A DNA stretch of 64,000 nucleotides from an uncultured Collinsella sp. Its GTDB lineage: Bacteria > Actinomycetota > Coriobacteriia > Coriobacteriales > Coriobacteriaceae. Every line of letters begins with the position of its first letter. The first letter of the stretch is position 1. The stretch covers positions 52,565-116,564 of the forward strand of contig UQLC01000006.1 of assembly GCA_900541795.1 (NCBI GenBank), read 5' to 3'. The position numbers and the translations under genes are program-made. This document shows, one piece after another, positions 1 to 8,296 of this stretch. The notes beneath the pieces were generated by a model. The model was not told the origin of the DNA, ran no database searches, and saw only the letters and a program-made list of their open reading frames with translations.

Positions 1-320
1 TGGCAGATGATGCCCACCTTGTAGCCGTGCGCGTCGAGTACGCGGCTGACGATGGCCATGCCAAAGCTGGGGTGGTCCACGTAGGCGTCGCCGCAGATGT
101 AGACGAAGTCGCACTGGTCCCAGCCGCGCGCGTCCATATCGGCGCGGCTGACGGGGAGAAACTTGTCGCGGCCCGGACGCCAGGGGCGTGTGGGCGTCGC
201 TTGGGAATGCTTGGTGCGGGCGACCGTGGCCTGCTCCTTGCCGCCGCGCTTTTGCTGCTGGCCCTGTTTGCCCTGCTGACTGCGCTGGTTGTTCTGAGCG
301 TGCTGAGGCTTTTTTGCCAC
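1..320 (-). CDS. YgiQ-like radical SAM protein, N-terminal part (cut by window edge)
   Basis: Only the first ~106 codons lie in the window. The GTG start at 320 is preceded by a strong GGGAGGG ribosome site (324-330 on the other strand). After a basic, Gln-rich leader of about 45 residues comes the segment reading R-D-K-F-L-P-V-S-R-A-D-M, then CDFVYICGDAYVDHPSFG. This matches the opening of the YgiQ (UPF0313) family, whose members carry a cobalamin-binding-like N-terminal region and a radical SAM core further on. The SAM cluster cysteines would lie outside the window, so the assignment rests on the N-terminal signature. The family's substrate is not known. The gene is divergent from the YoaK-like gene. 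Confidence 0.8.
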   Translation of the reverse strand, partial: MAKKPQHAQNNQRSQQGKQGQQQKRGGKEQATVARTKHSQATPTRPWRPGRDKFLPVSRADMDARGWDQCDFVYICGDAYVDHPSFGMAIVSRVLDAHGYKVGIIC

Positions 321-358
321 GATCCCTCCCGGTGTCTGTATGCTGCACGTAATTGTAA

Positions 359-391
359 CCAGTCTTTTTGGGACGGGGCTAAAAAGACTGG
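359..391. repeat. Inverted repeat with GGGACGGGG loop
   Basis: Perfect 11-bp arms (CCAGTCTTTTT at 359-369 and its complement at 381-391) enclose the 11-nt loop GGGACGGGGCT. It lies between the divergent ygiQ-like and yoaK-like genes, where no terminator is needed. It belongs to the GGGAC palindrome set discussed in the findings. Confidence 0.7.
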
Positions 392-573
392 GGGAGTACA
401 TGGACTAGTGAGTGGGAGCGTCGCCGCGCCCACCGTTTGTTTCCAGACTGTGTATCCCTGCGTCGAAGGAGCCGTCTCGCGCGCACGCCATGTTGTCAAT
501 GGGTTACAGTATGAACGGCGGCTATATTTCCGCCAACGCACGAGAGAGTCGTCAACAAGGAGGATGCACGACG

Positions 574-1290
574 ATGCAGCGTGCCAAACAGATATCGGAG
601 TCTATTGAGCTGGGCATCATCTTGGCGCTCGCCGGTGGCTTTATGGACGTGTATTCGTACATTGGGCGCGACCATGTTTTCGCCAACGCGCAGACGGGCA
701 ACATCTTGCTGGTGGGCGTGAGCATCTCGGAGGGCAACTGGGCGCTGGCGGGGCGCTATTTCTTCCCCGTGGTGTCGTTTGCCGTGGGCATTATGCTTGC
801 CGACCTGGTGCACGAGCGGTTTGGCAGCGTGATCCACTGGCGTCAGGTGACGGTGTTCTTTGAAGCCGTCATCTTGCTGGGCGTGAGCTTTATCCCCGGT
901 GGCGGTTACAACCTGCTCGCCAACTGCCTTACCTCGTTTGCCTGCGGCATGCAGGTCGAGAGCTTCCGCAAGATCCACGGTCACGGCATCGCTACGACCA
1001 TGTGCATCGGCAACTTGCGCAACGCGCTGCAAAACGTGGACGATTACATCATCACCCACAGGCGCGGCTTTTTGGAAAACGGCCTGCTGTACTTTGGCGT
1101 GATCTTTACCTTTGTGTTTGGCGCCGTGTTGGGCAACTGGTGTATTGAGCGCATGGGCCTGCACGCCATCGTCGTGGCGAGCTTGCTGCTGTTTGTCGCG
1201 TTTGCCATCATGTTCATCGACCGCGAGCGCGACTTGCGCTTACGCTGGAAGGTTGCGGCCGAGGCTTGGAAAGAGGGCTGCCGAAAGTAA
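574..1290 (+). CDS. YoaK/DUF1275 family membrane protein
   Basis: A 238-residue integral membrane protein. The ATG at 574 is chosen because AAGGAGG lies at 557-563. An upstream in-frame start at 412 has no ribosome site and would add an unlikely leader. About six hydrophobic segments are visible, the first (residues ~11-30) carrying the G-G-F-M-D-V-Y-S-Y motif typical of DUF1275 (YoaK), followed by F-A-N-A-Q-T-G-N. The family's transport or other role is unknown. It is a single gene, with a small GGGAC-type hairpin directly after its stop. Confidence 0.85.
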   Translation: MQRAKQISESIELGIILALAGGFMDVYSYIGRDHVFANAQTGNILLVGVSISEGNWALAGRYFFPVVSFAVGIMLADLVHERFGSVIHWRQVTVFFEAVILLGVSFIPGGGYNLLANCLTSFACGMQVESFRKIHGHGIATTMCIGNLRNALQNVDDYIITHRRGFLENGLLYFGVIFTFVFGAVLGNWCIERMGLHAIVVASLLLFVAFAIMFIDRERDLRLRWKVAAEAWKEGCRK

Positions 1291-1295
1291 CCGAA

Positions 1296-1324
1296 TGCGG
1301 CAAAGGGGCTGTCCCTTTGCCGCA
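1296..1324. terminator. Hairpin after the YoaK-like gene (GGGAC-type)
   Basis: Perfect 12-bp arms TGCGGCAAAGGG (1296-1307) and complement (1313-1324) with a GCTGT loop, starting 6 nt after the stop codon and followed by AATATTTTTC. It could act as a terminator. The reverse strand reads AAAGGGACAG, linking it to the GGGAC palindromes elsewhere in the window. Confidence 0.6.
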
Positions 1325-1360
1325 ATATTTTTCATCGTCTGTTGAAACGCTTTAAATAGT

Positions 1361-1389
1361 TTGACGTTCTCACGCGTTTTTTGTTTCAA
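1361..1389 (+). promoter_or_regulatory. Possible fucO promoter inside an inverted repeat
   Basis: TTGACG (1361-1366), 17-nt spacer, weak -10 TTTCAA (1384-1389). The pair is bracketed by AACGCTTT (1346-1353) and its complement AAAGCGTT (1389-1396), so a regulator binding the repeat would cover the promoter. The -10 match is poor, hence the low confidence. Confidence 0.35.
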
Positions 1390-1455
1390 AAGCGTTAGGA
1401 TGGGACTCATAGCGTGGGGCGTAATGGATGCCCCGCACACGATGGGAGGCTATCA

Positions 1456-2622
1456 ATGGCTAATCGTTTCGTTCTCAATACCATCTCTTATCATGGTTCC
1501 GGCGCCATCAAGGAGATCCCCGGCGAGCTCCAGCGTCGCGGCTACAAGAAGATCTTCGTCTGCTCCGACCCCGATCTGGTCAAGTTTGGCGTTACCGCTA
1601 AGGTGACCGACGAGCTCGACGCCGCCGGCATCGCTTGGAGCCTCTACTCCGAGATCAAGCCCAACCCCACGATTCAGAACGTCAAGGACGGCGTCGAGGC
1701 CTTCAAGGCCGCCGAGGCTGACGCTATCGTGACCATCGGTGGCGGCTCCTCCATGGACACCGCCAAGGCCATCGGCATCATCATCAACAACCCCGAGTTC
1801 GCCGATGTCCGCAGCCTCGAGGGCGTTGCTCCCACTAAGAACCACGCCGTGTTCACCATCGCCGTGCCGACGACCGCCGGTACCGCTGCCGAGGTGACCA
1901 TCAACTACGTCATCACCGACCCCGAGAAGGTCCGCAAGTTCGTGTGCGTCGACACCAACGACGCCCCCGAGGTCGCCGTCGTCGACCCCGACATGATGGC
2001 TTCCATGCCCGCCGGCCTGACCGCCTCCACCGGCATGGACGCTCTGACCCACGCCATCGAGGGCTACACCACCAAGGGCGCTTGGGAGCTCTCCGACATG
2101 TTCCACTTTGAGGCTATCAAGCTGATCAGCGAGAACCTGCGCGACTCCGTCGCCGAGGCCAAGTCCGGCAAGCCCGGCTCCGGCCGCGAGGGCATGGCTC
2201 TTGGCCAGTATGTCGCCGGCATGGGCTTCTCCAACGTTGGCCTGGGCATCGACCATGCCATGGCTCACACCCTGTCCGCTCACTACGACACCCCGCACGG
2301 CGTCGCCTGCGCCATGCTGCTGCCGATCGCCATGGAGTTCAACAAGCCGGTTTGCGCCGAGCGCCTGGCCAAGGTCGCCGTCGCCATGGGCGTTGACACC
2401 ACGGGCATGAGCACCGACGAGGCCGCCGATGCTGCCATCGCCGCCGTCAAGCAGCTTTCCGCCGACGTGAACATCCCGCACGTCTGCGAGGCCATGAAGG
2501 CTGACGAAATCGAGGTCCTGGCCAAGGACGCCATGGCCGACGCCTGCTTCCCGGGCAACCCGCGCGAGGCGACGCTCGACGACGTCATCGAGCTCTTCAA
2601 GAAGATCTGCCCGGCTGCCTAA
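1456..2622 (+). CDS. fucO: Lactaldehyde reductase / group III iron-dependent alcohol dehydrogenase
   Basis: A 388-residue cytosolic NAD-dependent iron alcohol dehydrogenase. From memory it aligns along its whole length with E. coli FucO, which reduces L-lactaldehyde to 1,2-propanediol in fucose and rhamnose fermentation. The nucleotide-binding GGGSSMDTAK lies at residues 96-105, and PTTAGTAAEV near 139-148. Metal ligands corresponding to FucO D196, H200, H263 and H277 are present as D195, H199, H266 and H280. The ATG at 1456 follows GGGAGG. The gene stands alone, with no fucose or rhamnose catabolic genes beside it, so it may serve general propanediol or ethanol fermentation. It is followed by a large palindrome. 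Confidence 0.9.
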   Translation: MANRFVLNTISYHGSGAIKEIPGELQRRGYKKIFVCSDPDLVKFGVTAKVTDELDAAGIAWSLYSEIKPNPTIQNVKDGVEAFKAAEADAIVTIGGGSSMDTAKAIGIIINNPEFADVRSLEGVAPTKNHAVFTIAVPTTAGTAAEVTINYVITDPEKVRKFVCVDTNDAPEVAVVDPDMMASMPAGLTASTGMDALTHAIEGYTTKGAWELSDMFHFEAIKLISENLRDSVAEAKSGKPGSGREGMALGQYVAGMGFSNVGLGIDHAMAHTLSAHYDTPHGVACAMLLPIAMEFNKPVCAERLAKVAVAMGVDTTGMSTDEAADAAIAAVKQLSADVNIPHVCEAMKADEIEVLAKDAMADACFPGNPREATLDDVIELFKKICPAA

Positions 2623-2630
2623 CTTGGTTC

Positions 2631-2758
2631 GGCGGGCTCCTGCCCGTTAGCCCCACAATCGTCCTCGGACATGTCGGAGGCCCCGCTGCGCACTACGTGC
2701 GGCGGGGCCTCCTTCTGTCCTGCGGAAAGATTCTGGGGCTTACGGGCAGGGGCCCGCC
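2631..2758. repeat. 128-bp nested palindrome after fucO
   Basis: Outer arms of 30 bp (2631-2660 and 2729-2758) match at 27 of 30 positions. A second, inner perfect 11-bp hairpin GGAGGCCCCGC (2676-2686) pairs with 2702-2712. The inner hairpin could terminate fucO, but the outer arms are far longer than a terminator needs. It resembles a small palindromic mobile element that captured or became a terminator. Confidence 0.75.
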
Positions 2759-2877
2759 GGCTCGTTATCGTGGCGGGCGCTGCTCTGGGAAGCTCGACGG
2801 GTTGTCTCGCTAGGTAAATAATTGTGCGTGGTGGTATTGTTGCTGTGGGTTTAATTCGATATGAAAGGGTGACATTG

Positions 2878-3906
2878 GTGTCCCAGATGGATTCTTCGCT
2901 TGGTTTTATCACTGACCAGTTGAAGGTGCTGACTTCTATTGCTTCGCCTACGGGCTATACCCGCGCGGCTACTGATTATCTGATGGAGACCCTGCGCGAT
3001 ATGGGGTTTGGGCCTGAGCGTTCTAATAAGGGTAACGTGCTCGTTGAGCTTGGCGGCGAGGGCGAGCCGCTCGTACTGGCGAGCCATGTCGATACCCTAG
3101 GCGCCATGGTGCGTTCCATTAAGGACAATGGCCGCCTGCGCCCCACGACGCTCGGTGGGCATCAGTGGTCTACGGCCGATGGCGAGAACTGCACCGTCTA
3201 CACGCGCGACGGCAATGTCTACACGGGCGTGGTTCTTAACACCGAGCCTTCGGCGCACGTGGCCGACGAGCCGGTCAAGACCATCGAGAAGAACATGGAG
3301 ATCTTGCTCGACGAGAACGTCGACAGCAAGGACGATGTGCTCGAGCTGGGTATTCAGACCGGCGACATCATCGCTATGGATCCTCGCACGACGGTGACGG
3401 AGAGCGGCTACATTAAGAGCCGCTTCCTGGATGACAAGCTATCGGCCGCCATTTTGTTGGGCTTGGCGCGTGCCGTCGCCGCTGGCGAGGTGACGCTTTC
3501 GCGTAAGGTTTCGCTGCTCTTTACCGTGTACGAGGAGGTGGGCCACGGCGGCGCCTTCGTGCCGGCCGACACGCGCGAGATGATCAGCGTTGACATGGGC
3601 TGCGTGGGCGACGACCTAGGCTGCACCGAGCACATGGTGTCGATCTGCGCCAAGGATTCGGGCGGTCCGTACAACTACGACCTGGTGACGGCGCTGTCCA
3701 ATATCGCGCGCGAGCTTGAGCTCGATTACGCTATCGACGTGTATCCGCATTACGGTTCGGACGTCGAAGCCACGCTCTCTGCCGGCTACGACATTCGCCA
3801 TGGTCTGATCGGCCCCGGCGTGTATGCGAGCCACAACTACGAGCGTAGCCACATGGACGGCGTGCGCAACACCTTCGAGCTCGTCCGCGCCTACGTACAG
3901 CGCTAG
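2878..3906 (+). CDS. M42 family metallopeptidase (glutamyl aminopeptidase/deblocking type)
   Basis: 342 residues, usual length for the M42 family of two-metal aminopeptidases (TET/PepA-like oligomers). Metal-site motifs are in order: ASHVDT (H70, D72), FLDDK near 183-187, the catalytic pair EE at 219-220 in YEEVGHGG, SVDMG (D239) and a C-terminal RSHMDG histidine. Start choice is uncertain. GTG at 2878 sits 9 nt after AAAGGG. TTG at 2875 and ATG at 2887 are alternatives, and the longer form from 2824 lacks a ribosome site. It probably acts on short peptides in the cytosol. It is transcribed alone. Confidence 0.85.
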   Translation: MSQMDSSLGFITDQLKVLTSIASPTGYTRAATDYLMETLRDMGFGPERSNKGNVLVELGGEGEPLVLASHVDTLGAMVRSIKDNGRLRPTTLGGHQWSTADGENCTVYTRDGNVYTGVVLNTEPSAHVADEPVKTIEKNMEILLDENVDSKDDVLELGIQTGDIIAMDPRTTVTESGYIKSRFLDDKLSAAILLGLARAVAAGEVTLSRKVSLLFTVYEEVGHGGAFVPADTREMISVDMGCVGDDLGCTEHMVSICAKDSGGPYNYDLVTALSNIARELELDYAIDVYPHYGSDVEATLSAGYDIRHGLIGPGVYASHNYERSHMDGVRNTFELVRAYVQR

Positions 3907-3912
3907 CGATGC

Positions 3913-3950
3913 AGCGGCCTCGGCTGATACGGCAGTACCGACCGAGGCCG
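3913..3950 (+). terminator. Terminator-like hairpin after the M42 peptidase
   Basis: GCGGCCTCGG (3913-3922) pairs with CCGAGGCCGT (3941-3950), 9 of 10, followed by the pyrimidine run CCTCTCT. It begins 7 nt after the stop codon. Confidence 0.6.
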
Positions 3951-3961
3951 TCCTCTCTAAG

Positions 3962-4024
3962 TTGCGGTGAAATAGGGACTGTTTGGCGGTTTTAAACGCT
4001 TAAACAGTCCCTATTTCACCGCAA
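3962..4024. repeat. Perfect 23-bp inverted repeat, GGGAC type
   Basis: Arms at 3962-3984 and 4002-4024 are perfectly complementary over 23 bp and contain AGGGACTGTTT. The 17-nt spacer is GGCGGTTTTAAACGCTT. It lies between the convergent M42 and mnmA genes, beyond the M42 terminator. Confidence 0.85.
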
Positions 4025-4042
4025 TTTATGAAGGGGATGGGG

Positions 4043-5143
4043 CTACTTAAGTGCGCCGGTCACCGTGCCGCCGCCGAGGACGATGTCGCCGTGGTAGACT
4101 ACAACGGCCTGGCCGGGGGCGATGGCTCGCTGCGGCTCGTCAAAAGTCAGCAGCATTTGCCCGTCGGCGCCACGTGTAAGGGTCGCCGCCTGGTCTTTCT
4201 GACGGTAGCGGTACTTGGCGCCCACGCGAATGCCGCCGGCATCGAGCTCTGCCTCCATGCGGTCAGCGGGGGCGCTCCAGATCCAGTCGTTGGCCGTGAG
4301 GGCAGCGGCGGTCAGGTCCTCGGCCTCGCCCAGATACACAATGTTGTTGGTGGCATCGACGCCCGCTACGTACACGGGATGCGCCATCGCGACGCCCAGG
4401 CCCTTGCGCTGGCCGATGGTATAACGCAAGGCGCCGTTGTGACGTCCGACCACGCTGCCGTCGCGCCATACAATATCGCCCGGCTCGGCGGCATGTCCGC
4501 AGCGGCGCTCGATATAGCCCGCGTAGTCGCCGTCCGCGATAAAGCAGATATCCTCGCTCTCGGCCTTCTTGGCGTTGATGAAGCCCTGCTCGGCGGCAAT
4601 GCGGCGAACGTCGCGCTCCTTGTCCAGCCCGGCCAGCGGAAAGATTGTGCGTGCCAGGCGCTCTTGCGTAAGCGAATACAAAAAGTAGCTTTGGTCCTTT
4701 TTGGGATCTTCGCCGCGATGTAGCTGCCAGGTGCCGTCTGTCGCCTGGCTCGTTTTGGCGTAGTGACCTGTGGCGATGTAGTCGCAGCCCATGTCCAGCG
4801 CCGCATCGAGCAGCGCGCCAAACTTAATGTGGCGGTTGCAGATGATGCACGGGTTGGGCGTCAGTCCTTCCTGGTAGGCGTTCACAAAGCGCTCGATAAC
4901 GCTGCGGTCGAAGGTTTGCTGCAGGTCGAGCACGTGGTGGGGTATCCCCAGGCGCTCGGCGACGGCCTTTGCATCGGCGATGTCGCGGTCGACTTTGCTC
5001 ATGCCCGTGGCGGGGTCGGGCACGGGGCAGGTGAGGCGCATGGTGGCACCGACACATTCGTAGCCCTGACTTTTAAGCAGATAGGCAGTCACGCTGGAAT
5101 CGACGCCGCCGCTCATGGCGACGAGCACGCGCTTGTTGTGCAT
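4043..5143 (-). CDS. mnmA: tRNA-specific 2-thiouridylase MnmA
   Basis: A 366-residue enzyme that thiolates U34 of Lys, Glu and Gln tRNAs, using ATP and persulfide sulfur. The PP-loop SGGVDSS is at 11-17. The nucleophile C102 is in NPCIICN and the persulfide-carrying C200 in EDICFI, matching E. coli C102 and C199. GHYAK and DQSYFL are also present. The ATG at 5143 follows AAGGAG. It lies downstream of cysK on the same strand, separated by a strong terminator. The pairing makes sense metabolically because cysteine is the sulfur source for thiolation through a cysteine desulfurase, which is not in this window. Confidence 0.95.
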   Translation of the reverse strand: MHNKRVLVAMSGGVDSSVTAYLLKSQGYECVGATMRLTCPVPDPATGMSKVDRDIADAKAVAERLGIPHHVLDLQQTFDRSVIERFVNAYQEGLTPNPCIICNRHIKFGALLDAALDMGCDYIATGHYAKTSQATDGTWQLHRGEDPKKDQSYFLYSLTQERLARTIFPLAGLDKERDVRRIAAEQGFINAKKAESEDICFIADGDYAGYIERRCGHAAEPGDIVWRDGSVVGRHNGALRYTIGQRKGLGVAMAHPVYVAGVDATNNIVYLGEAEDLTAAALTANDWIWSAPADRMEAELDAGGIRVGAKYRYRQKDQAATLTRGADGQMLLTFDEPQRAIAPGQAVVVYHGDIVLGGGTVTGALK

Positions 5144-5171
5144 GGGGAGGTTCTCCTTGGTGGCATGTGGC

Positions 5172-5211
5172 CAAAAAAGAAAAGCGGCGCGGGAGGCTGG
5201 TTCCGCGCCGC
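5172..5211 (-). terminator. cysK terminator
   Basis: On the minus strand, GCGGCGCGG (5203-5211) pairs with 5184-5192 and is followed by a T-rich run (TTTTCTTTTTT, 5173-5183). This is a strong intrinsic terminator between cysK and mnmA. mnmA therefore needs its own promoter or readthrough. Confidence 0.85.
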
Positions 5212-5323
5212 AGACATTGTAGCAAGTTCGGACGTCTCGTGGGACACCCTGATGGGATGGGCTCAGACTGCCGGGAGAGAGGAGACCGGCTCGTCCCTGG
5301 GCTCAACCTATGGGCGACGGGCC

Positions 5324-6262
<939 letters not shown>

Positions 6263-6326
6263 GGTGAACCTCCAAAGTGTTCAAATGACTGGATACCGTG
6301 TGGTTTTACGGTGTGTGTAGCAGCGA

Positions 6327-6347
6327 AACCCATAAACCTTATGGGTT
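6327..6347. promoter_or_regulatory. Candidate operator between cysK and the Rrf2 gene
   Basis: Perfect palindrome AACCCATAA-ACC-TTATGGGTT, 9-bp arms with a 3-nt spacer. It lies 65 nt upstream of the cysK start in the divergent region. A plausible -10 for the Rrf2 gene, TAGAAT, is at 6474-6479. Size and symmetry suit a dimeric winged-helix regulator such as Rrf2 proteins. Binding is inferred. Confidence 0.55.
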
Positions 6348-6515
6348 GTTCTTTTTGCTGTTGGCAAGCATAGTAGACAGTAAAGCCTAGTAACGCAATA
6401 GGAAATAGAAGATTATTACGAGGCGATTAACCAGCTTGACGGGAATAGGTATTTTCAAAGCCAATTTTTCGGCTAGAATTTCAACGGACTAAAAGACCGA
6501 AAGGCAGCACTATAT

Positions 6516-6944
6516 ATGTTGGTTTCTACTAAGGGCAGGTACGCCCTGCGCGTTATGGTTGACCTGGCCGAGCACCAGGCGGCAGGCCGCATTCCCCTCA
6601 AAGAGATCGCCGCGCGTCAGGGGATTTCGGAGAAATATCTGGAGAACATTTTGGCTACGCTCGTCCGCGCCAATATGCTCTCGGGCATGCGCGGCAAGGG
6701 CGGCGGCTACGTGCTCACGCGCCCGCCCGAGCAGTATACGGTGGGCGAGATCTTGCGCCTGACCGAGGGCAGCCTGGCGCCGGTCGCATGCCTGGACGGC
6801 GACTGCAAGGGCTGTTCACGTTCGGATGAGTGCCCCACGCTCGACGTGTGGAAGAACCTGGACAAGCTCATCAATGACTACCTCGACGGCGTGACGCTCG
6901 ATGCACTCGTCGCCCCCAACGAGGGCTACGACTACGTCATCTAG
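6516..6944 (+). CDS. Rrf2 family transcriptional regulator (IscR/CymR-like)
   Basis: A 142-residue winged-helix repressor or sensor. The N-terminus MLVSTKGRYALR and the wing GMRGKGGGYVL (58-68) are Rrf2 signatures. A cysteine cluster C92, C97, C100, C106 lies where IscR holds its [2Fe-2S] cluster, so an Fe-S sensing form is likely; CymR proper lacks such cysteines. It is divergent from cysK, suggesting control of cysteine or Fe-S supply. GAAAGG precedes the ATG. The extra cysteine compared with IscR (three Cys plus one His) is notable. Confidence 0.88.
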   Translation: MLVSTKGRYALRVMVDLAEHQAAGRIPLKEIAARQGISEKYLENILATLVRANMLSGMRGKGGGYVLTRPPEQYTVGEILRLTEGSLAPVACLDGDCKGCSRSDECPTLDVWKNLDKLINDYLDGVTLDALVAPNEGYDYVI

Positions 6945-6951
6945 CTCCACC

Positions 6952-6980
6952 TGCCATTTGGGGACGGGGTGGAAATGGCA
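6952..6980. repeat. Small inverted repeat with GGGGACGGGG loop
   Basis: Arms TGCCATTT (6952-6959) and AAATGGCA (6973-6980) enclose GGGGACGGGGTGG. It lies 7 nt after the Rrf2 stop codon. Same core as the other GGGAC palindromes. Confidence 0.65.
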
Positions 6981-7012
6981 GATTCTCTCGCCCTTTGAGA
7001 CTTGGCAAATAA

Positions 7013-7049
7013 GAAGGCCGCCCATTTTTGTGATGGGCGGCCTTCGTTT
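7013..7049. terminator. Bidirectional terminator
   Basis: Perfect 13-bp stem: GAAGGCCGCCCAT (7013-7025) with 7033-7045, followed by GTTTT on the plus strand and TTATTT on the minus strand. It serves the convergent Rrf2 and phage-holin-like genes. Confidence 0.85.
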
Positions 7050-7085
7050 TGGGCTGTTGAGATGGGCGCGGCCGGAATGGCCGTT

Positions 7086-7451
7086 TTAGCCCTCGGCGAT
7101 GCTATCGAGAATGCTGCGCATGATGGACACCAGGATGCTGCCCATAAAGGCCGATCCAAAGCTGGCGATGGAGATACCCGCGCCCAGCAGATTGACCGAC
7201 AGATAGCTGGCCAGCTCGAGCATAAAGCTGTTGACTACGAGCTGAAAAATACCAAGCGTGATAATAGTGAGCGGCAGCGAGATGACCGTCAGGAACGGCT
7301 TGACGAGCGAGTCGACGATGTTGAGGAACAGTCCCACGAAGGCAAAGCAGACCCAGGCGTCGGCCATGCCGAAGGGCTGAATGCCGGGGACGAGAAACGT
7401 TGCGATCGCGATGGCGATTGAGGTCAAAAGCCAGTTGAGCAAAAAGCGCAT
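7086..7451 (-). CDS. Phage holin family 4 / YvlD-like small membrane protein
   Basis: 121 residues with four hydrophobic segments: an N-terminal LLNWLLTSIAIAIATFLVPGI, then stretches near 32-50, 55-80 and 85-115. This architecture is that of the holin_4_2 (PF04020, YvlD-like) family, which is mostly chromosomal and not truly lytic. The ATG at 7451 follows AAGGA. An extension to 7550 has no support. It is monocistronic and convergent with the Rrf2 gene. Function unknown. Confidence 0.8.
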   Translation of the reverse strand: MRFLLNWLLTSIAIAIATFLVPGIQPFGMADAWVCFAFVGLFLNIVDSLVKPFLTVISLPLTIITLGIFQLVVNSFMLELASYLSVNLLGAGISIASFGSAFMGSILVSIMRSILDSIAEG

Positions 7452-7774
7452 GGTGGGAATCCTTTCTTGCGCATGGCGTGGGGAGGGGGCGTGAGGGGCG
7501 CACATCTTTGCAACTCGGGTAGATGCGCGGGCACGGCCCTGTTTGGGCACCCATTGTTCCAGATATTCGTGGAGCTTGCGTGCGCATTCGGTTTCAAAAC
7601 GGCGTTCGTCCTAAAAAACGTGCCGCTGGCAGAGAGTCTTGTCGCTTTAGTTTGGTGGTGTGCTAAACTGCTACGGGCAAAAGCCACAGGCGTTGCCCTA
7701 TTGCATATTACGGGTGAACGATGCCCGATGTCAGTATCAACTTCGATGCCTTTTGGCGGGTTTGGCGGTGATCG
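7452..7774. other. 323-bp intergenic region
   Basis: Divergent region between the holin-like gene and the YerC-like gene. A possible promoter for the latter is TTGTCG (7639-7644) with TAAACT (7664-7669), but the 19-nt spacing is long. I see no convincing small gene or repeat here. Confidence 0.4.
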
Positions 7775-8074
7775 ATGAATATCGAGAACATGTTTGACAA
7801 GCCTGATGTCAAGCAGCTCGTCCACGCATTTAGCCTTTTGGACGACGAGAAAGATATCCAAGCGTTTTTGACCGATATCTGCACGCCGCGTGAGATTTGC
7901 GATCTATCGCAGCGTCTGCAGGTCGCGCGTTACCTGGACGAGGGCGAGCCCTATGTCGAGGTTCAGGCGCGTACCGGCGCTTCGTCCACCACGGTGAGCC
8001 GTGTATCCAAGGCGCTCAACGGCGAGTACGGTGGCTATCGCAAGATCCTCATCAAGCTGGAGGATGGCGAGTAG
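7775..8074 (+). CDS. YerC/YecD family TrpR-related DNA-binding protein
   Basis: A 99-residue all-helical protein of the TrpR-like YerC family. The core TPREICDLSQRLQVA and the helix-turn-helix RTGASSTTVSRVSKALN (positions ~65-81) are typical. Members have a TrpR fold but are not known to bind tryptophan, and their regulon is generally unknown. The ribosome site is weak (GGCGGTGA). The gene is alone and directly followed by a compact terminator. The gene body shows nothing unusual. Confidence 0.88.
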   Translation: MNIENMFDKPDVKQLVHAFSLLDDEKDIQAFLTDICTPREICDLSQRLQVARYLDEGEPYVEVQARTGASSTTVSRVSKALNGEYGGYRKILIKLEDGE

Positions 8075-8100
8075 GCCAGCGGCAAAAACGAATTGTGCAG

Positions 8101-8126
8101 AACCGTCCCTTCGGGGGCGGTTATTT
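8101..8126 (+). terminator. Terminator of the YerC-like gene
   Basis: AACCGTCCC-TTCG-GGGGCGGTT followed by ATTTTT. The UUCG tetraloop and U-run make it a clear intrinsic terminator. It abuts the next palindrome. Confidence 0.9.
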
Positions 8127-8213
8127 TTGATCCCTTGGGGACGGAGGAAAACGGATCACCGGGTTAGACTGACCTCCTCGATGATCCGTTTTCCTCCGTC
8201 CCCAAGGGATCAA
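8127..8213. repeat. Perfect 32-bp inverted repeat, GGGAC type
   Basis: Arms 8127-8158 and 8182-8213 are perfectly complementary over 32 bp and contain TTGGGGACGGAGG. The 23-nt spacer runs 8159-8181. Each arm itself carries a small TGATCC/GGATCA symmetry. It is placed between a finished terminator and the addB-like promoter region, so it is not needed for termination. Confidence 0.9.
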
Positions 8214-8296
8214 ATCTGTTGGCGTGGGGCAAATCTGTCCGTTTGGGCGGGTAGGATGGATACATTGATTATTGCGAACAGTTTGAGCGGAGGACC

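Noticed and set aside
7086..7451. True phage holin
   Set aside because: The family name suggests lysis, but no phage genes are nearby and the YvlD-like type is chromosomal.
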